The notes below the pieces were generated by a model. That model searched no databases. It was not told where the DNA came from and was given only the letters and a program-made list of their open reading frames with translations. From an uncultured Albidovulum sp. (lineage in GTDB: Bacteria > Pseudomonadota > Alphaproteobacteria > Rhodobacterales > Rhodobacteraceae): a DNA stretch of 64,000 nt. A program made the translations under genes and the position numbers. The DNA lies in NCBI GenBank assembly GCA_913064775.1, contig CAJYAD010000013.1, forward strand, positions 1-64,000. The letters are read 5' to 3'. Positions 17,093-25,464 of the stretch are shown piece by piece (position 1 is the first letter of the stretch; the number at the start of each line of letters is the position of its first letter).

Positions 17093-17512
17093 TCAGGCGC
17101 TGGCGGTCAGCGCCCGGTCCAGCAGATCCTTGATCTGCGAGGTCTGGGTCACGCCGACCAGCCGCCCGATCTCGCCCTTCTTGGTCAGCGCGATCAGGGT
17201 GCCGCGCCGTTCGACCCCCAGCGCGTCGGTCATGTCGCCGATGCGGTGGCGGTCCCAATCGGCGACGATGAAGTCGATCTTGTGGTCATAGGCGGGATTG
17301 CCGGCGCGCAGCGTATCCAGCACCCGGTCCTGGGCCAGGCAGGTCGCGCACCACGAGGCGTGGAAATCCACCAGCACCGTGTGCCCCGACAGAAGCGCCC
17401 GCGAAACCATGCCGGGGCGGTATTCCAGCGTGCCCGCCCGCAGCCGCGTGGCGCCCAGCGGCGCGGCCAGGGTGATCGTGGTGGTCAGATTGAGAAAGTC
17501 ACGTCTGTTCAT
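17093..17512 (-). CDS. Tat-exported thioredoxin-like protein
   Basis: A 139-residue protein with a twin-arginine signal at the extreme N-terminus (MNRRDFLNLTTTITLA, cleavage near residue 27). It carries a thioredoxin-type active site WCATC (Cys55, Cys58) in the context VLVDFHASWCATCLAQD. The rest follows the thioredoxin fold with a central YDHKIDFIVADWD strand. This is the C-terminal-DsbD-like/TlpA-like group of periplasmic thiol-disulfide reductants. Its start overlaps the stop of the upstream EamA transporter by 4 bp, so the two are one operon. A functional link is not evident. Confidence 0.88.
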   Translation of the reverse strand: MNRRDFLNLTTTITLAAPLGATRLRAGTLEYRPGMVSRALLSGHTVLVDFHASWCATCLAQDRVLDTLRAGNPAYDHKIDFIVADWDRHRIGDMTDALGVERRGTLIALTKKGEIGRLVGVTQTSQIKDLLDRALTASA

Positions 17513-18507
17513 GTCGGTTCCTCGGCACGGGTTTGCTCCGTGCGGGGGCCATGATGGGGCATTGCGGGCGCGGGGCCAAGAGAATCGCGTCCCTTCACGG
17601 TGATTTCAGTGGCGAAAACCTGCCGTCCGCCCGGTGCCGAGCGCCGGGGCGCCCGCGAAACCTGCACCGCGAGGATGCCGAAGGCGACGATCGCCACCCC
17701 CAGACCGTCGGCCCAGCCCAGCCGTTCATGCAGCAATAGCGCCGCGATGATCACCCCGAAGAACGGGTTGAGGAAATGAAAGGTCGCCGCCCGCACCGCG
17801 CCGATCCGCTTGACCAGCTCGAACCAGACCCAGGTGGCCGCCAGCCCCGGCACCAGCGTGGTGTAGAAGAAGGCGATCACCAGCCGCGGGCTCCACCGCA
17901 CGACCCACTGCTCGGTCGTCCCCGCGACAACCGCCAGACAGGCGGCGCCGATCAGCATCTGCAGCCCGACCACCATCAGCAGATTGCCGCCCGAAGAGGC
18001 GCTGCGCACCGACAGCGTCGCCGCCGACAGCGCTACGACGCCCAGCCCGCAAAGCGCCAGCCCCGGCAGGCTGACGCCGGCCTCCATCCGCGCGCCCATG
18101 ATGATCGCCACGCCCCCGACGCCGGCGATCAGCCCGGCAACGCCCAGCGGACGGATCCGTTCGCCGAAGAAGGCCCAGCTTGCGAAGGCCACGATCAGCG
18201 GCATGGTCGAGGCGACGATCGCCGCAAGCGAGGCCTGCACCCATTGCATCGCCACGAAGTTGAGCCCGAGGTAAAGCGCGTTCTGGCAGATCCCGAAGAT
18301 GATCGTCGCGCGCCATTGCCCGCGGGTCAGCTTGATCCGCTGCCCCATGACGAAGGCGATGGCGATGCCCAGCAGCCCCGAAATCAGGAATCGCAGCGAC
18401 AGCGCGTAAAGCGGCGGCGCATCGGCCACGATCATCCGCGCCGAGGTAAAGGCCGAGGACCACATCAGCGCGAAGGCCAACCCCATTCCGATCGCGCGCA
18501 GATCCAT
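17509..18507 (-). CDS. EamA/DMT-family metabolite exporter
   Basis: Ten-helix inner-membrane transporter of 332 aa made of two EamA repeats (about 8-140 and 150-285). The first starts MGLAFALMWSSAFTSARM, and the second ends FFGVIIAALLLHERLGWADGLGVAIV. These drug/metabolite-superfamily proteins export amino acids or other small metabolites. After the last helix there is an unusual ~45-residue hydrophilic tail rich in Pro/Arg/Gly, which overlaps the start of the thioredoxin gene. The tail may be a read-through extension of low importance. The substrate is not deducible. Confidence 0.88.
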   Translation of the reverse strand: MDLRAIGMGLAFALMWSSAFTSARMIVADAPPLYALSLRFLISGLLGIAIAFVMGQRIKLTRGQWRATIIFGICQNALYLGLNFVAMQWVQASLAAIVASTMPLIVAFASWAFFGERIRPLGVAGLIAGVGGVAIIMGARMEAGVSLPGLALCGLGVVALSAATLSVRSASSGGNLLMVVGLQMLIGAACLAVVAGTTEQWVVRWSPRLVIAFFYTTLVPGLAATWVWFELVKRIGAVRAATFHFLNPFFGVIIAALLLHERLGWADGLGVAIVAFGILAVQVSRAPRRSAPGGRQVFATEITVKGRDSLGPAPAMPHHGPRTEQTRAEEPT

Positions 18508-18838
18508 GCCATTCCCTCGTCGCCAAACCCCCGGACAGTGGCGTAAAATCCGAAGCGCTGCAATGTGCCGCCGGCACAGTGGCAGATTTCTCGTCTACGC
18601 CAAGAACCTTGCCGAAGGTTTACGATTGCCTTGGTGGGCGGCCGCTCTCGGACCAAGACGGGCAGGCTTCGGACGGCAGGGGGACCGCGCTCGAAACCTC
18701 CCGATGGTCCCGATGGCCCCGGGGTCATCTTGTCCGCCTCTTGCGCCCGCCGCCCCCGCGCGGCATGACGAGAGGGTAGCCCGATGCCCCCGCCCGGTGG
18801 CGGCGTGCCGGCCGGGCGATTGCCGGAGGAGCCAGGCC
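18508..18838. other. Non-coding gap between the EamA exporter and AMP nucleosidase genes
   Basis: 331 bp between divergent genes, without a convincing open frame. It contains a small palindrome AACCTTGCCGAAGGTT (18605-18620) that shares its AACCTT arm with the inverted repeat upstream of the DegP-like gene. A GGAGGAG ribosome site is at 18825-18831. No consensus promoter could be picked out. Confidence 0.5.
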
Positions 18839-20326
18839 TTGAGAACCCCACATGTGCAGAACCTTCCCCTCCGCAGCCCGGACCAGCCCGGCCCCGAGAC
18901 CTTCTCGGACGCCGAAGCCGCGGTCGACCGGTTGCAGCACCTCTATGAAACCGCCACCGACTTTCTGATCGTCGAATTCTCGCGCGCGGTGACCAAGGGC
19001 CGCCCCGACAGCCGGATCCGCGCCTTCTACCCCGAGGTCCGCATCACCACCTCGACCTTCGCCAAGGCCGACAGCCGGCTGAGCTTTGGCCATGTGGCCG
19101 AGCCGGGCACCTATGCCACCACCATCACCCGGCCGGATCTGTTTCGCAGTTATCTGGTGCAGCAGATCGGCCTGCTGATGAAAACCCATGGCGTGCCGGT
19201 CAGCATCGGCCCCTCGGACACGCCGATCCCGGTGCATTTCGCGGTGGCCGGCCAGCCCGACCTGTCGGTGCCGCAAGAGGGCGCGCTGGATTTCCTTTTG
19301 CGCGATGTCTTCGACGTGCCCAACCTCAACACCACCAACGACGACATCGTGAACGGCACCCGCCTGACCAACCCCGACGGCTCGCGCCCGCTGGCGCCGT
19401 TCACCGCGCAGCGGGTGGATTATTCGCTGGCGCGGCTCAGCCATTACACCGCGACCGCGGCCGAGCATTTCCAGAACCATGTGCTGTTCACCAACTACCA
19501 GTTCTATGTCGAGGAATTCGAGGCCTTCGCCCGCGCCCAGCTGGCCGATCCGGCCTCGGGCTACACCAGCTTTGTCGGTACCGGAAATATCGAGATCACC
19601 GATCCGCATGCGCCGCTGCACACGCCCGCGAAACTGCCTCAGATGCCGACCTATCACCTGAAACGGCCGGGCGGGCAGGGGATCACCCTGGTCAACATCG
19701 GCGTCGGGCCGTCGAACGCCAAGACCGCGACCGACCATATCGCCGTGCTGCGCCCGCACGCCTGGCTGATGGTCGGCCATTGCGCGGGGCTGCGCAATTC
19801 GCAATCCTTGGGCGATTTCGTCCTGGCCCATGCCTATCTTCGCGAAGACAAGGTGCTGGACGACGACCTGCCGGTCTGGGTGCCGATCCCCGCCCTGGCC
19901 GAGATCCAGATCGCCCTGCAAGAGGCCCTGGCCCAGATCACCCAGCTAGAAGGCTACGAGCTGAAGCGCATCATGCGGACCGGCACGGTGGCGACGCTTG
20001 ACAACCGCAACTGGGAGCTGCGCGACCAATCCGGGCCGGTGCAGCGGCTCAGCCAGTCGCGGGCGATCGCGCTGGACATGGAAAGCGCCACGATCGCGGC
20101 CAACGGATTCCGCTTTCGGGTGCCCTACGGCACGCTTCTATGCGTCTCCGACAAGCCCTTGCACGGCGAGTTGAAGCTGCCCGGCATGGCGACGGAATTC
20201 TACAAGACCCAGGTTTCGCGCCACCTCAAGATCGGGGTCCGCGCGATGGAGCTTCTGCGCGACATGCCACTGGAGCGGATACACAGCCGCAAGTTGCGCA
20301 GTTTCGAAGAGACCGCCTTTCTTTGA
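18839..20326 (+). CDS. amn: AMP nucleosidase
   Basis: Hydrolyses AMP to adenine and ribose 5-phosphate and helps set adenylate pool size. At 495 aa it matches the family (E. coli Amn 484). The N-terminal AMP-nucleosidase domain (to ~200) contains ITTSTFAKADSRLSFGHV. The C-terminal phosphorylase-like domain contains NIGVGPSNAKTATDHIAVL and the substrate-site region ALDMESATIAANGFRFRVPYG. The likely start is TTG 18839, 7 nt after a strong GGAGGAG, giving LRTPHVQNL. The next in-frame alternative is GTG 18854. A TTG start may lower translation. HU follows 220 bp downstream under its own leader. Confidence 0.95.
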   Translation: MRTPHVQNLPLRSPDQPGPETFSDAEAAVDRLQHLYETATDFLIVEFSRAVTKGRPDSRIRAFYPEVRITTSTFAKADSRLSFGHVAEPGTYATTITRPDLFRSYLVQQIGLLMKTHGVPVSIGPSDTPIPVHFAVAGQPDLSVPQEGALDFLLRDVFDVPNLNTTNDDIVNGTRLTNPDGSRPLAPFTAQRVDYSLARLSHYTATAAEHFQNHVLFTNYQFYVEEFEAFARAQLADPASGYTSFVGTGNIEITDPHAPLHTPAKLPQMPTYHLKRPGGQGITLVNIGVGPSNAKTATDHIAVLRPHAWLMVGHCAGLRNSQSLGDFVLAHAYLREDKVLDDDLPVWVPIPALAEIQIALQEALAQITQLEGYELKRIMRTGTVATLDNRNWELRDQSGPVQRLSQSRAIALDMESATIAANGFRFRVPYGTLLCVSDKPLHGELKLPGMATEFYKTQVSRHLKIGVRAMELLRDMPLERIHSRKLRSFEETAFL

Positions 20327-20512
20327 CCAGCGATCCGGGGCAGGCGCACGGTTTTTCCGCCTGATGCGGGGGGCGCCGGGGAAATGCTGGGCGGATTCTC
20401 GAAAATAGTGGCAATTTGCTGGGGACAAAGACCGAAAGCGGGCCGATAGGGCTTGATTTGTGCCCTGAAAACCTGTGTAGCCACTAGATGCGCCCATTGG
20501 GGCGATGACAGA

Positions 20513-20529
20513 CCCCGCACAAAGCGGGG
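20513..20529 (+). promoter_or_regulatory. Leader hairpin before the HU gene
   Basis: CCCCGC (20513-20518) pairs with GCGGGG (20524-20529) around a 5-nt loop, ending 12 nt before the GAGGAG ribosome site. A weaker CGCCC/GGGCG hairpin lies just upstream (20491-20504). They may stabilise or tune the HU mRNA; this is inferred from structure only. Confidence 0.35.
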
Positions 20530-20548
20530 CACGATTGAGGAGACTAGG

Positions 20549-20836
20549 ATGTCGAAACCGATGACCAAGACGCAGCTCGTCGCGGCCCTGGCCGAAGAGA
20601 TGGGTTCGGACAAGAAAGCCGCGAGCGCTGCGCTGGATGCGGTCACTGCGGTCGTGACCCGCGAGGTTGCCGCCGGTGGTGCCGTGACCCTGCCGGGCCT
20701 CGGCAAGATCGCCTGCCGCGCGCGCCCTGAGCGCCTGGTCCGCAACCCGGCCACGGGCGAGCAGATCCAGAAGCCGGCGGACAAGGTCGTGAAAATGACC
20801 ATCGCCAAGGCTCTGAAGGACAGCGTCAACGGCTGA
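20549..20836 (+). CDS. hup: HU-type nucleoid DNA-binding protein
   Basis: Small basic histone-like protein (95 aa) that bends and compacts DNA as a dimer. It begins MSKPMTKTQLVAALAEEMG, and the beta-arm carries the DNA-contacting RNPATGEQIQKPADK (about 68-82). IHF subunits have a similar arm, but a second subunit gene is not seen here and the core reads as HU. It contains Cys in the GKIACRARPERL strand, which is somewhat unusual. GAGGAG lies upstream of the ATG. It is monocistronic: a double hairpin terminator follows directly. Confidence 0.93.
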   Translation: MSKPMTKTQLVAALAEEMGSDKKAASAALDAVTAVVTREVAAGGAVTLPGLGKIACRARPERLVRNPATGEQIQKPADKVVKMTIAKALKDSVNG

Positions 20837-20850
20837 TCCGACTGGCATCG

Positions 20851-20897
20851 CACCCCGGTTTCGGGGTGTCGTTGGGGCCGCCTCCGTGCGGCCCTTT
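20851..20897 (+). terminator. Tandem hairpin terminator of the HU gene
   Basis: First stem CACCCCG-GTTT-CGGGGTG (20851-20868). Second stem GGGCCGC-ctccgt-GCGGCCC (20875-20894) is followed by TTT. Both stems are perfect 7-bp, and the first begins 14 nt after the stop codon. Confidence 0.8.
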
Positions 20898-20929
20898 CCA
20901 TTTCCGGCCGGGTCATACTGGGCCCCGAT

Positions 20930-21559
20930 TCAGACCTTGCGGAAGCGCGCGATCAGGGCGCGGTCCCCGGCATGGTCTGCTGCGCTGCGGGCGCCGTAGA
21001 TCGGCACCTCCAGCAGCTCCAGCCCCGAAATCGCGGCCCCCAGCGCGTCGAATTTCGCGGCGAATCCCTGCGTGGCATAGACCCCGGAATTGATCGACAG
21101 CGTAAACAGCGCCCCGGCTGCTGCGACCGCCAGCAATCCATCCAACGCCTCGGGCCCGACATGGCCATGGGTGAAGGTCCCCGAAGAGGTGATCCCAGCG
21201 TAGCTGTTGGCCGCGATCGGCAGTGGCCGGGTCAGATCGGCGCGCGACAGCGCCCGGTAGACCCCCTTGCGCCGCGCGGCCTTCAGCATATCTTTCGAAA
21301 TATCCAGCCCGTCGATGGGCCCGATCCCTCGCGCCGCCAGCGCCGCGCCCAATAGGCCGGTCCCGGCGCCTACATCCAGCACCGGCCCCGCGCCGCCAGC
21401 CTCTGCAAAGGCCGCGGCGGTGGCCTCGGGCAGCAGGTAATCCTTGGCCGCGGCAAACTCGACATCATAGGTTTCGGCCCAGTCGCGGTAGAGCCGCACC
21501 GAATCCTCGGGCGATTTCAGCCCATAGGCGGCGTCGAGATCGGGTTTCTTCTCGGACAT
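20930..21559 (-). CDS. Class I SAM-dependent methyltransferase
   Basis: A 209-residue cytosolic methyltransferase with a Rossmann-type fold. Motif I is PVLDVGAGTGLLGAAL (about 59-74) and motif II is IDGLDISKDML. A conserved start, YGLKSPEDSVRLYRDWAETYD, is typical of the Williams-Beuren-type methyltransferase-like family found in alphaproteobacteria. The substrate is unknown. It stands downstream of the paa operon in the same direction, but a complete palindromic repeat lies between, so co-transcription is doubtful. Confidence 0.85.
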   Translation of the reverse strand: MSEKKPDLDAAYGLKSPEDSVRLYRDWAETYDVEFAAAKDYLLPEATAAAFAEAGGAGPVLDVGAGTGLLGAALAARGIGPIDGLDISKDMLKAARRKGVYRALSRADLTRPLPIAANSYAGITSSGTFTHGHVGPEALDGLLAVAAAGALFTLSINSGVYATQGFAAKFDALGAAISGLELLEVPIYGARSAADHAGDRALIARFRKV

Positions 21560-21652
21560 GGCCCCATTGGGTCAGCCCGGGCCGCTAAAATCAAGGGCCA
21601 CGGGCGTATGCGTCGGCGCGAGCCGCGAAAGCCTGGCCCAACGTCGCCCGCC

Positions 21653-21750
21653 GATGGAGTATTTGTCCCAAGGTGAAGCAGGAGACTTTCTGCTTCCGCT
21701 CTTCATCTTGGCCAAAATACTCCGGGGGTGCAGGGGGCAGAGCCCCCGCC
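21653..21750. repeat. Palindromic intergenic repeat (family B), full copy 2
   Basis: The left arm (21653-21681) is degenerate (GGAGTATTTGTCCCAAGGTG). The right arm (21698-21750) is intact, with CTTCATCTTGGCCAAAATAC and GGGGGCAGAGCCCCC. The centre forms a perfect hairpin, GAAGCAG with CTGCTTC (21675-21696). It separates paaE from the methyltransferase gene. Confidence 0.85.
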
Positions 21751-21765
21751 GCCGCGCAGGCCGCC

Positions 21766-22803
21766 TCAGGCCGCGTCGAAATCCAGCACCAGCTTGTCGC
21801 CTTTCGGCTGCGCCTGACAGCCTAGAATATAACCCGCCTCGATCTCCCAGGGTTCGAGCGACCAGTTCTGCGCCATCTCCGCCTCGCCCTCGACGCGCTT
21901 GCAGCGGCAGGTGCAGCACATGCCGCCACGGCACGACCAGGGCAGCTCCACCCCGGCGCGATGCGCGGCGGCAATCAGATCCTCGTCGCCGGCTTCCAGC
22001 CGAAAGGCCCGGCGCGCGCCGTCGAGGATCACCTCGATCGCGACGCCCTCGGCCGGGCGCTCCACCGGCGGGCGCGGCGGGGCGCTGCCCTCGGCGGGGG
22101 TGAAATATTCGTGGTGGATCTTCGTCGCCGCGACCCCCAGATCCTGCAGCGTGGCCTGCACCGCCTCGATCATCGCGCCGGGCCCGCACAGGAACACCCC
22201 GTCGGCGCCCTGCGGGCCGATCGCTCCGGCCCGCGCCAGTTGCGCGATCTTGGCGCCGTCGATCCGGCCTTCCAGCAGCGGCACGTCCTGGCCCTCGCGG
22301 CTGAGCACGTGGATCAGGGTGAAGCGGCCAAGGTGGTGGTCCTTCAGCGCGTCCAGCGTCTCGCGGAACATGATCGTGCCGATGCCGCGGTTGCCGTAGA
22401 CCAGCGTCACCCGCCCGCCACGCGCCAGCGCCGCCTTGGCGATCGCCACCATCGGCGTGATCCCCGACCCGGCCGCGATCAGCAGCAGGTCCTGCTCCGC
22501 ACCCAGGGTGAAGCGCCCCTCGGGCGGCATCACCTCAAGGCTGTCGCCGACCCGCCAGCCCTGCGCCGGATCCGACATGGCGCCGCCCGGCACGCAGCGG
22601 ATGCCGACGCTCAGGCCTTCTCCGGGGGCGCAGGCGATGGAATAAGAGCGCCGCAATTCGCCCTGCCGCAGGGTCAGATGCTGCCCCGGCCGGAAGGTGA
22701 AGGCTTCGGCCAGCGCCTCGGGCAGATCGAAGCGCACCGCGACGGCGCCCTCGCCCTCGGGACGCACCTCGGCGATCGTCAGCTTGTGGAACCCGTGCGC
22801 CAT
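21766..22803 (-). CDS. paaE: Phenylacetyl-CoA epoxidase reductase subunit PaaE
   Basis: Electron-transfer subunit (345 aa) of the PaaABCE ring 1,2-epoxidase, passing electrons from NADPH through FAD and a 2Fe-2S cluster to the di-iron PaaA. FAD-binding is visible in RRSYSIACAP and the NAD(P) domain in AAGSGITPM. The C-terminal plant-type ferredoxin domain has the Cys pattern C291-x4-C296-x2-C299 ... C329. GAGGGAGGG precedes ATG 22803. The frame remains open upstream, but that part is the paaD coding region. Last gene of paaABCDE. Confidence 0.96.
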   Translation of the reverse strand: MAHGFHKLTIAEVRPEGEGAVAVRFDLPEALAEAFTFRPGQHLTLRQGELRRSYSIACAPGEGLSVGIRCVPGGAMSDPAQGWRVGDSLEVMPPEGRFTLGAEQDLLLIAAGSGITPMVAIAKAALARGGRVTLVYGNRGIGTIMFRETLDALKDHHLGRFTLIHVLSREGQDVPLLEGRIDGAKIAQLARAGAIGPQGADGVFLCGPGAMIEAVQATLQDLGVAATKIHHEYFTPAEGSAPPRPPVERPAEGVAIEVILDGARRAFRLEAGDEDLIAAAHRAGVELPWSCRGGMCCTCRCKRVEGEAEMAQNWSLEPWEIEAGYILGCQAQPKGDKLVLDFDAA

Positions 22804-22814
22804 GACGCCCTCCC

Positions 22815-23306
22815 TCAGATGCATTTGAAATGGTCGAACGGCTCCAGACACGCCCGGCAGCGATACTGCGCCTTGCACGGGGTCGAGCCGAATTCGGAAA
22901 GCTTCTCGGTATCTTCGGATCCGCAGCGCGGGCAGGCGACGACGGTCTCGCCGAACAGCGCCCGCACCGAATTGCCCCCCTTCGCGGGCGGCGCGATGCC
23001 ATAGGCAAGCAGCTTCGCGCGGCCCGCGTCGGTGATCCAGTCGGTTGTCCACGGCGGGGAAATCACCCGCACCACCCGAGCTTCGAACCCCGCGTCCAGA
23101 AGTGCGGCCTCCACCGCCAGCTCAATCGCCAGCACGGCGGGGCAGCCGGTATAGGTAGGCGTGACCCGCGCCACGGCGACGCCGCCTTCCAGCGACACGC
23201 CGCGCAGGATGCCCAGATCGGCGACCGTCAGCACCGGGATCTCGGGGTCCGGTACGGCGGCGGCGGCCTCCCAAGCGCGCGCCTCGCTCAGATCGGTGAC
23301 ACTCAC
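22815..23306 (-). CDS. paaD: Phenylacetyl-CoA epoxidase assembly/maturation protein PaaD
   Basis: A 163-residue MIP18/SufT-like protein thought to help assemble or repair the metal centres of the epoxidase. The N-terminal DUF59 domain has VPDPEIPVLTVADLGI and the reactive-Cys context PTYTGCPAV. The C-terminal part is a Zn-ribbon-like Cys cluster (CPRCGS, PCKAQYRCRAC, KC at the end). The start is the GTG at 23306, whose GTGA overlaps the paaC stop by 4 bp. An extra GTG immediately before it is also possible. Confidence 0.94.
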   Translation of the reverse strand: MSVTDLSEARAWEAAAAVPDPEIPVLTVADLGILRGVSLEGGVAVARVTPTYTGCPAVLAIELAVEAALLDAGFEARVVRVISPPWTTDWITDAGRAKLLAYGIAPPAKGGNSVRALFGETVVACPRCGSEDTEKLSEFGSTPCKAQYRCRACLEPFDHFKCI

Positions 23307-24055
23307 CACACCGCCCCGGGATGGGCGCGGTGCAGGGATTGCATCTCGGCCAGCAAATGGCCCAGCCCCTCGCCATGCGCGCCCTCGCGCCCGCCCTTCT
23401 GGGGCCAGACCGCATCGGGCCAGTCCAGCCGCGCCTCGGCAAAGACGGCGCGCAGCGTGGCCTCCCAGGCACCGCGCATCTCGGCCCGCGCCGGCAAAAG
23501 CCCCGCGGCTTCGGCCGCTGCAGCTGCGGGCGAGGACAGGAACAACTCGTCGGTGAAGCGGTGCAGCTCTTCCACCGCCTCGGCCATGTGCCGCGCGCTT
23601 TCCTCGGTGCCGTCGCCCAGCCGCACGACCCATTCGGCGGCGTGGCGGATGTGATAGGCCACCTCCTTCACCGCCTTCGCGGCGATCCCGCGCAGGGTCT
23701 CGTCGCGCGATGCCATCGCCGCCTGCCAATAGGGCTCCATGAAACCCGCGAAATACAGCTGGCGCAGCATGGTCTGGGCGAAATCGCCGTTCTCGCGCTC
23801 GACCAGCAGGCAGTTCAGATATTCTCGCTCGCCCCGCAAATACGCCAGATCATCCTCGCCCCGGCCATTGCCCTCGATCGAGCCGGCATACGCATAAAGC
23901 CCCCGCGCCGCGCCGATCAGATCCAGCGCCATGTTGGGCAGGGCGAGGTCTTCCTCCAGCATCGGCGCGTGCCCGCACCATTCCGACAGCCGGTGCCCCA
24001 GCACCAGATGATCGTCCGCCAGCTCCAGCAGGGCGGTGACGAAAACCTCCGACAT
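23303..24055 (-). CDS. paaC: Phenylacetyl-CoA epoxidase structural subunit PaaC
   Basis: Non-catalytic ferritin-like partner of PaaA (250 aa) that forms the PaaAC heterodimer core. It starts SEVFVTALLELADDHLVLGHRLSEWCGHAP and keeps the helical bundle, with DLALPNMALDLIGAAR and EVAYHIRHAAEWVVRLGDGT, but the full di-iron ligand set is not required in this subunit. The ATG at 24055 overlaps the paaB stop as TGATG. A GTG one codon earlier would overlap as GTGA. Confidence 0.95.
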   Translation of the reverse strand: MSEVFVTALLELADDHLVLGHRLSEWCGHAPMLEEDLALPNMALDLIGAARGLYAYAGSIEGNGRGEDDLAYLRGEREYLNCLLVERENGDFAQTMLRQLYFAGFMEPYWQAAMASRDETLRGIAAKAVKEVAYHIRHAAEWVVRLGDGTEESARHMAEAVEELHRFTDELFLSSPAAAAAEAAGLLPARAEMRGAWEATLRAVFAEARLDWPDAVWPQKGGREGAHGEGLGHLLAEMQSLHRAHPGAVW

Positions 24056-24339
24056 CACATGTGCCCCACTTCGTCGGGGATCTCATAGAAGGTGGGGTGG
24101 CGATAGATCTTGTCGGCGGTCGGCTCGAACATCTCGTCGGCATGGTCCGGATCGCTCGCCGTGATCGCCGAGGACGGCACCACCCAGATCGAATTCCCCT
24201 CGCCGCGCCGCGTATAGACATCCCGCGCCGCCTGCAGCGCCATCACCTCATCCGCGGCATGAAGCGATCCCACATGCCGATGCGAAAGCCCGTTCCGGGG
24301 CCGGATGAACACTTCCCAAAGCGCCGTCGCCTCAGCCAT
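24055..24339 (-). CDS. paaB: Phenylacetyl-CoA epoxidase subunit PaaB
   Basis: Small bridging subunit (94 aa) of the epoxidase that links PaaAC dimers and is needed for activity of the whole complex. It shows the family start LWEVFIRPRNGLSHRHVGSL and the conserved ARDVYTRRGEGNSIWVVPS. The length is normal for PaaB. It is separated from the upstream paaA by 45 nt holding a copy of the short intergenic repeat, and coupled to paaC by TGATG. Confidence 0.96.
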   Translation of the reverse strand: MAEATALWEVFIRPRNGLSHRHVGSLHAADEVMALQAARDVYTRRGEGNSIWVVPSSAITASDPDHADEMFEPTADKIYRHPTFYEIPDEVGHM

Positions 24340-24348
24340 CTCGCTACC

Positions 24349-24380
24349 CTTTCATTGTTCCTGAAATACGCCCGTAGCGG
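24349..24380 (+). repeat. Short intergenic repeat (family A), copy 3, inside the paa operon
   Basis: TTCATTGTTCC, two bases, then AAATACGCC fill the 45-nt gap between paaA and paaB. Unlike the other copies it lies within an operon, in the orientation opposite to transcription. Confidence 0.7.
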
Positions 24381-24384
24381 CGCA

Positions 24385-25380
24385 TCATTCCGCCGCCATC
24401 TTCCGGGCGGCACGCTTCGCCGCATGGGCCCGGGCCGCTTCGCGCACCCAGGCGCCCTCGTCCCAGGCCTTCTTGCGGGCCTTGATCCGGTCGCGGTTCA
24501 TCACCCCGCCGCCCTTGACCACGCGCCAGAACTCGTCCCAGTCGATCGGCCCGTGACGATAGCCGCCCTTGCCGTCGTTCAGGCCCTCGTCCCACACCAT
24601 GTCGGGATCGGGCACCGTCAGCCCCAGAAATTCAGCCTGCGGCACCGTCGCGTCGATGAATTTCTGCCGCAAAGCGTCATTCGAGAACCGCTTGATCTTC
24701 CAGGCCATAGACTGCTCGGAATGGGCGCTTTCGCTGTCATGGGGCCCGAACATCATGATCGAGGGCCACCACCAGCGGTTCAGCGCATCCTGCGCCATCG
24801 CCTTCTGCGCCTCGGTGCCGCGCGCCAGCGTCATGACGATCTCATAGCCCTGACGCTGGTGGAAGCTTTCCTCCTTGCAGACCCGGATCATCGCCCGCGC
24901 ATAGGGGCCATAGGAACAGCGGCACAGCGGGATCTGGTTCATGATCGCGGCGCCATCCACCAGCCAGCCGACGATGCCGATATCGGCCCAGCTCAGCGTC
25001 GGGTAGTTGAAGATCGAGGAATACTTGGCCTTCCCCGACAGCAATTCCTCGGTCATCTCCTCACGGCTGACGCCCAGCGTCTCGGCGGCGGAATATAGGT
25101 AAAGGCCGTGGCCGCCCTCATCCTGCACCTTGGCCAGCAAGGCCGCTTTGCGGCGCAGCGAGGGCGCGCGGGTGATCCAGTTGCCCTCGGGCAGCATGCC
25201 GACGATCTCGGAATGCGCGTGCTGGCCGATCTGGCGGATCAGCGTGCGGCGATAGCCTTCGGGCATCGCATCCTTCGGCTCGATCTTCTCCTCGGCGTCG
25301 ATCCGGGCCTGAAAGGCGGCCAGAAATGCCGCGTCCTCCTTGGTCCGGCCATCGGCCCCGATCAATCCCTGAGAATACAT
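24385..25380 (-). CDS. paaA: Phenylacetyl-CoA epoxidase catalytic subunit PaaA
   Basis: Di-iron oxygenase subunit (331 aa) that inserts one O2-derived oxygen into the aromatic ring of phenylacetyl-CoA to give the 1,2-epoxide. Ferritin-like helices carry ligands in QHAHSEIVG and [15 protein letters not shown], and in [10 protein letters not shown]. The protein begins [17 protein letters not shown] and ends in a Lys/Arg/Ala-rich tail. GGAGG precedes the ATG. It is the first gene of paaABCDE under a near-consensus promoter that also carries a perfect inverted repeat. paaZ, paaG, paaJ, paaK and any paaR/paaX regulator are not in this window. Confidence 0.97.
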   Translation of the reverse strand: MYSQGLIGADGRTKEDAAFLAAFQARIDAEEKIEPKDAMPEGYRRTLIRQIGQHAHSEIVGMLPEGNWITRAPSLRRKAALLAKVQDEGGHGLYLYSAAETLGVSREEMTEELLSGKAKYSSIFNYPTLSWADIGIVGWLVDGAAIMNQIPLCRCSYGPYARAMIRVCKEESFHQRQGYEIVMTLARGTEAQKAMAQDALNRWWWPSIMMFGPHDSESAHSEQSMAWKIKRFSNDALRQKFIDATVPQAEFLGLTVPDPDMVWDEGLNDGKGGYRHGPIDWDEFWRVVKGGGVMNRDRIKARKKAWDEGAWVREAARAHAAKRAARKMAAE

Positions 25381-25421
25381 GCATGCCTCCGTGACCCGCG
25401 ACTCGGGCCTTCCCTGATCCG

Positions 25422-25450
25422 ATTATATGTTACGAACTGGTCTATTTCAA
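25422..25450 (-). promoter_or_regulatory. Sigma-70 promoter of the paa operon
   Basis: On the minus strand: -35 TTGAAA (25445-25450), a 17-bp spacer, and -10 TATAAT (25422-25427). This is five of six and six of six matches to consensus, exceptional in this GC-rich window. Transcription would start near 25415, about 35 nt before the paaA ATG. One arm of the inverted repeat lies inside the spacer, the classical place for repression. Confidence 0.8.
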
Positions 25451-25464
25451 TAAAAGTTCGTAAC
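25429..25464. promoter_or_regulatory. Inverted-repeat operator between paaA and the divergent epimerase gene
   Basis: GTTACGAAC (25429-25437) and GTTCGTAAC (25456-25464) are exact reverse complements; with one more pair they form 10-bp arms (25429-25438, 25455-25464). The arm centres are 27 bp apart. One arm sits between -35 and -10 of the paa promoter; the other lies just before a TATTAT (25466-25471) that could be the -10 of the divergent gene. A TetR-type PaaR or GntR-type PaaX would be expected, but no regulator gene is nearby. Confidence 0.7.
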
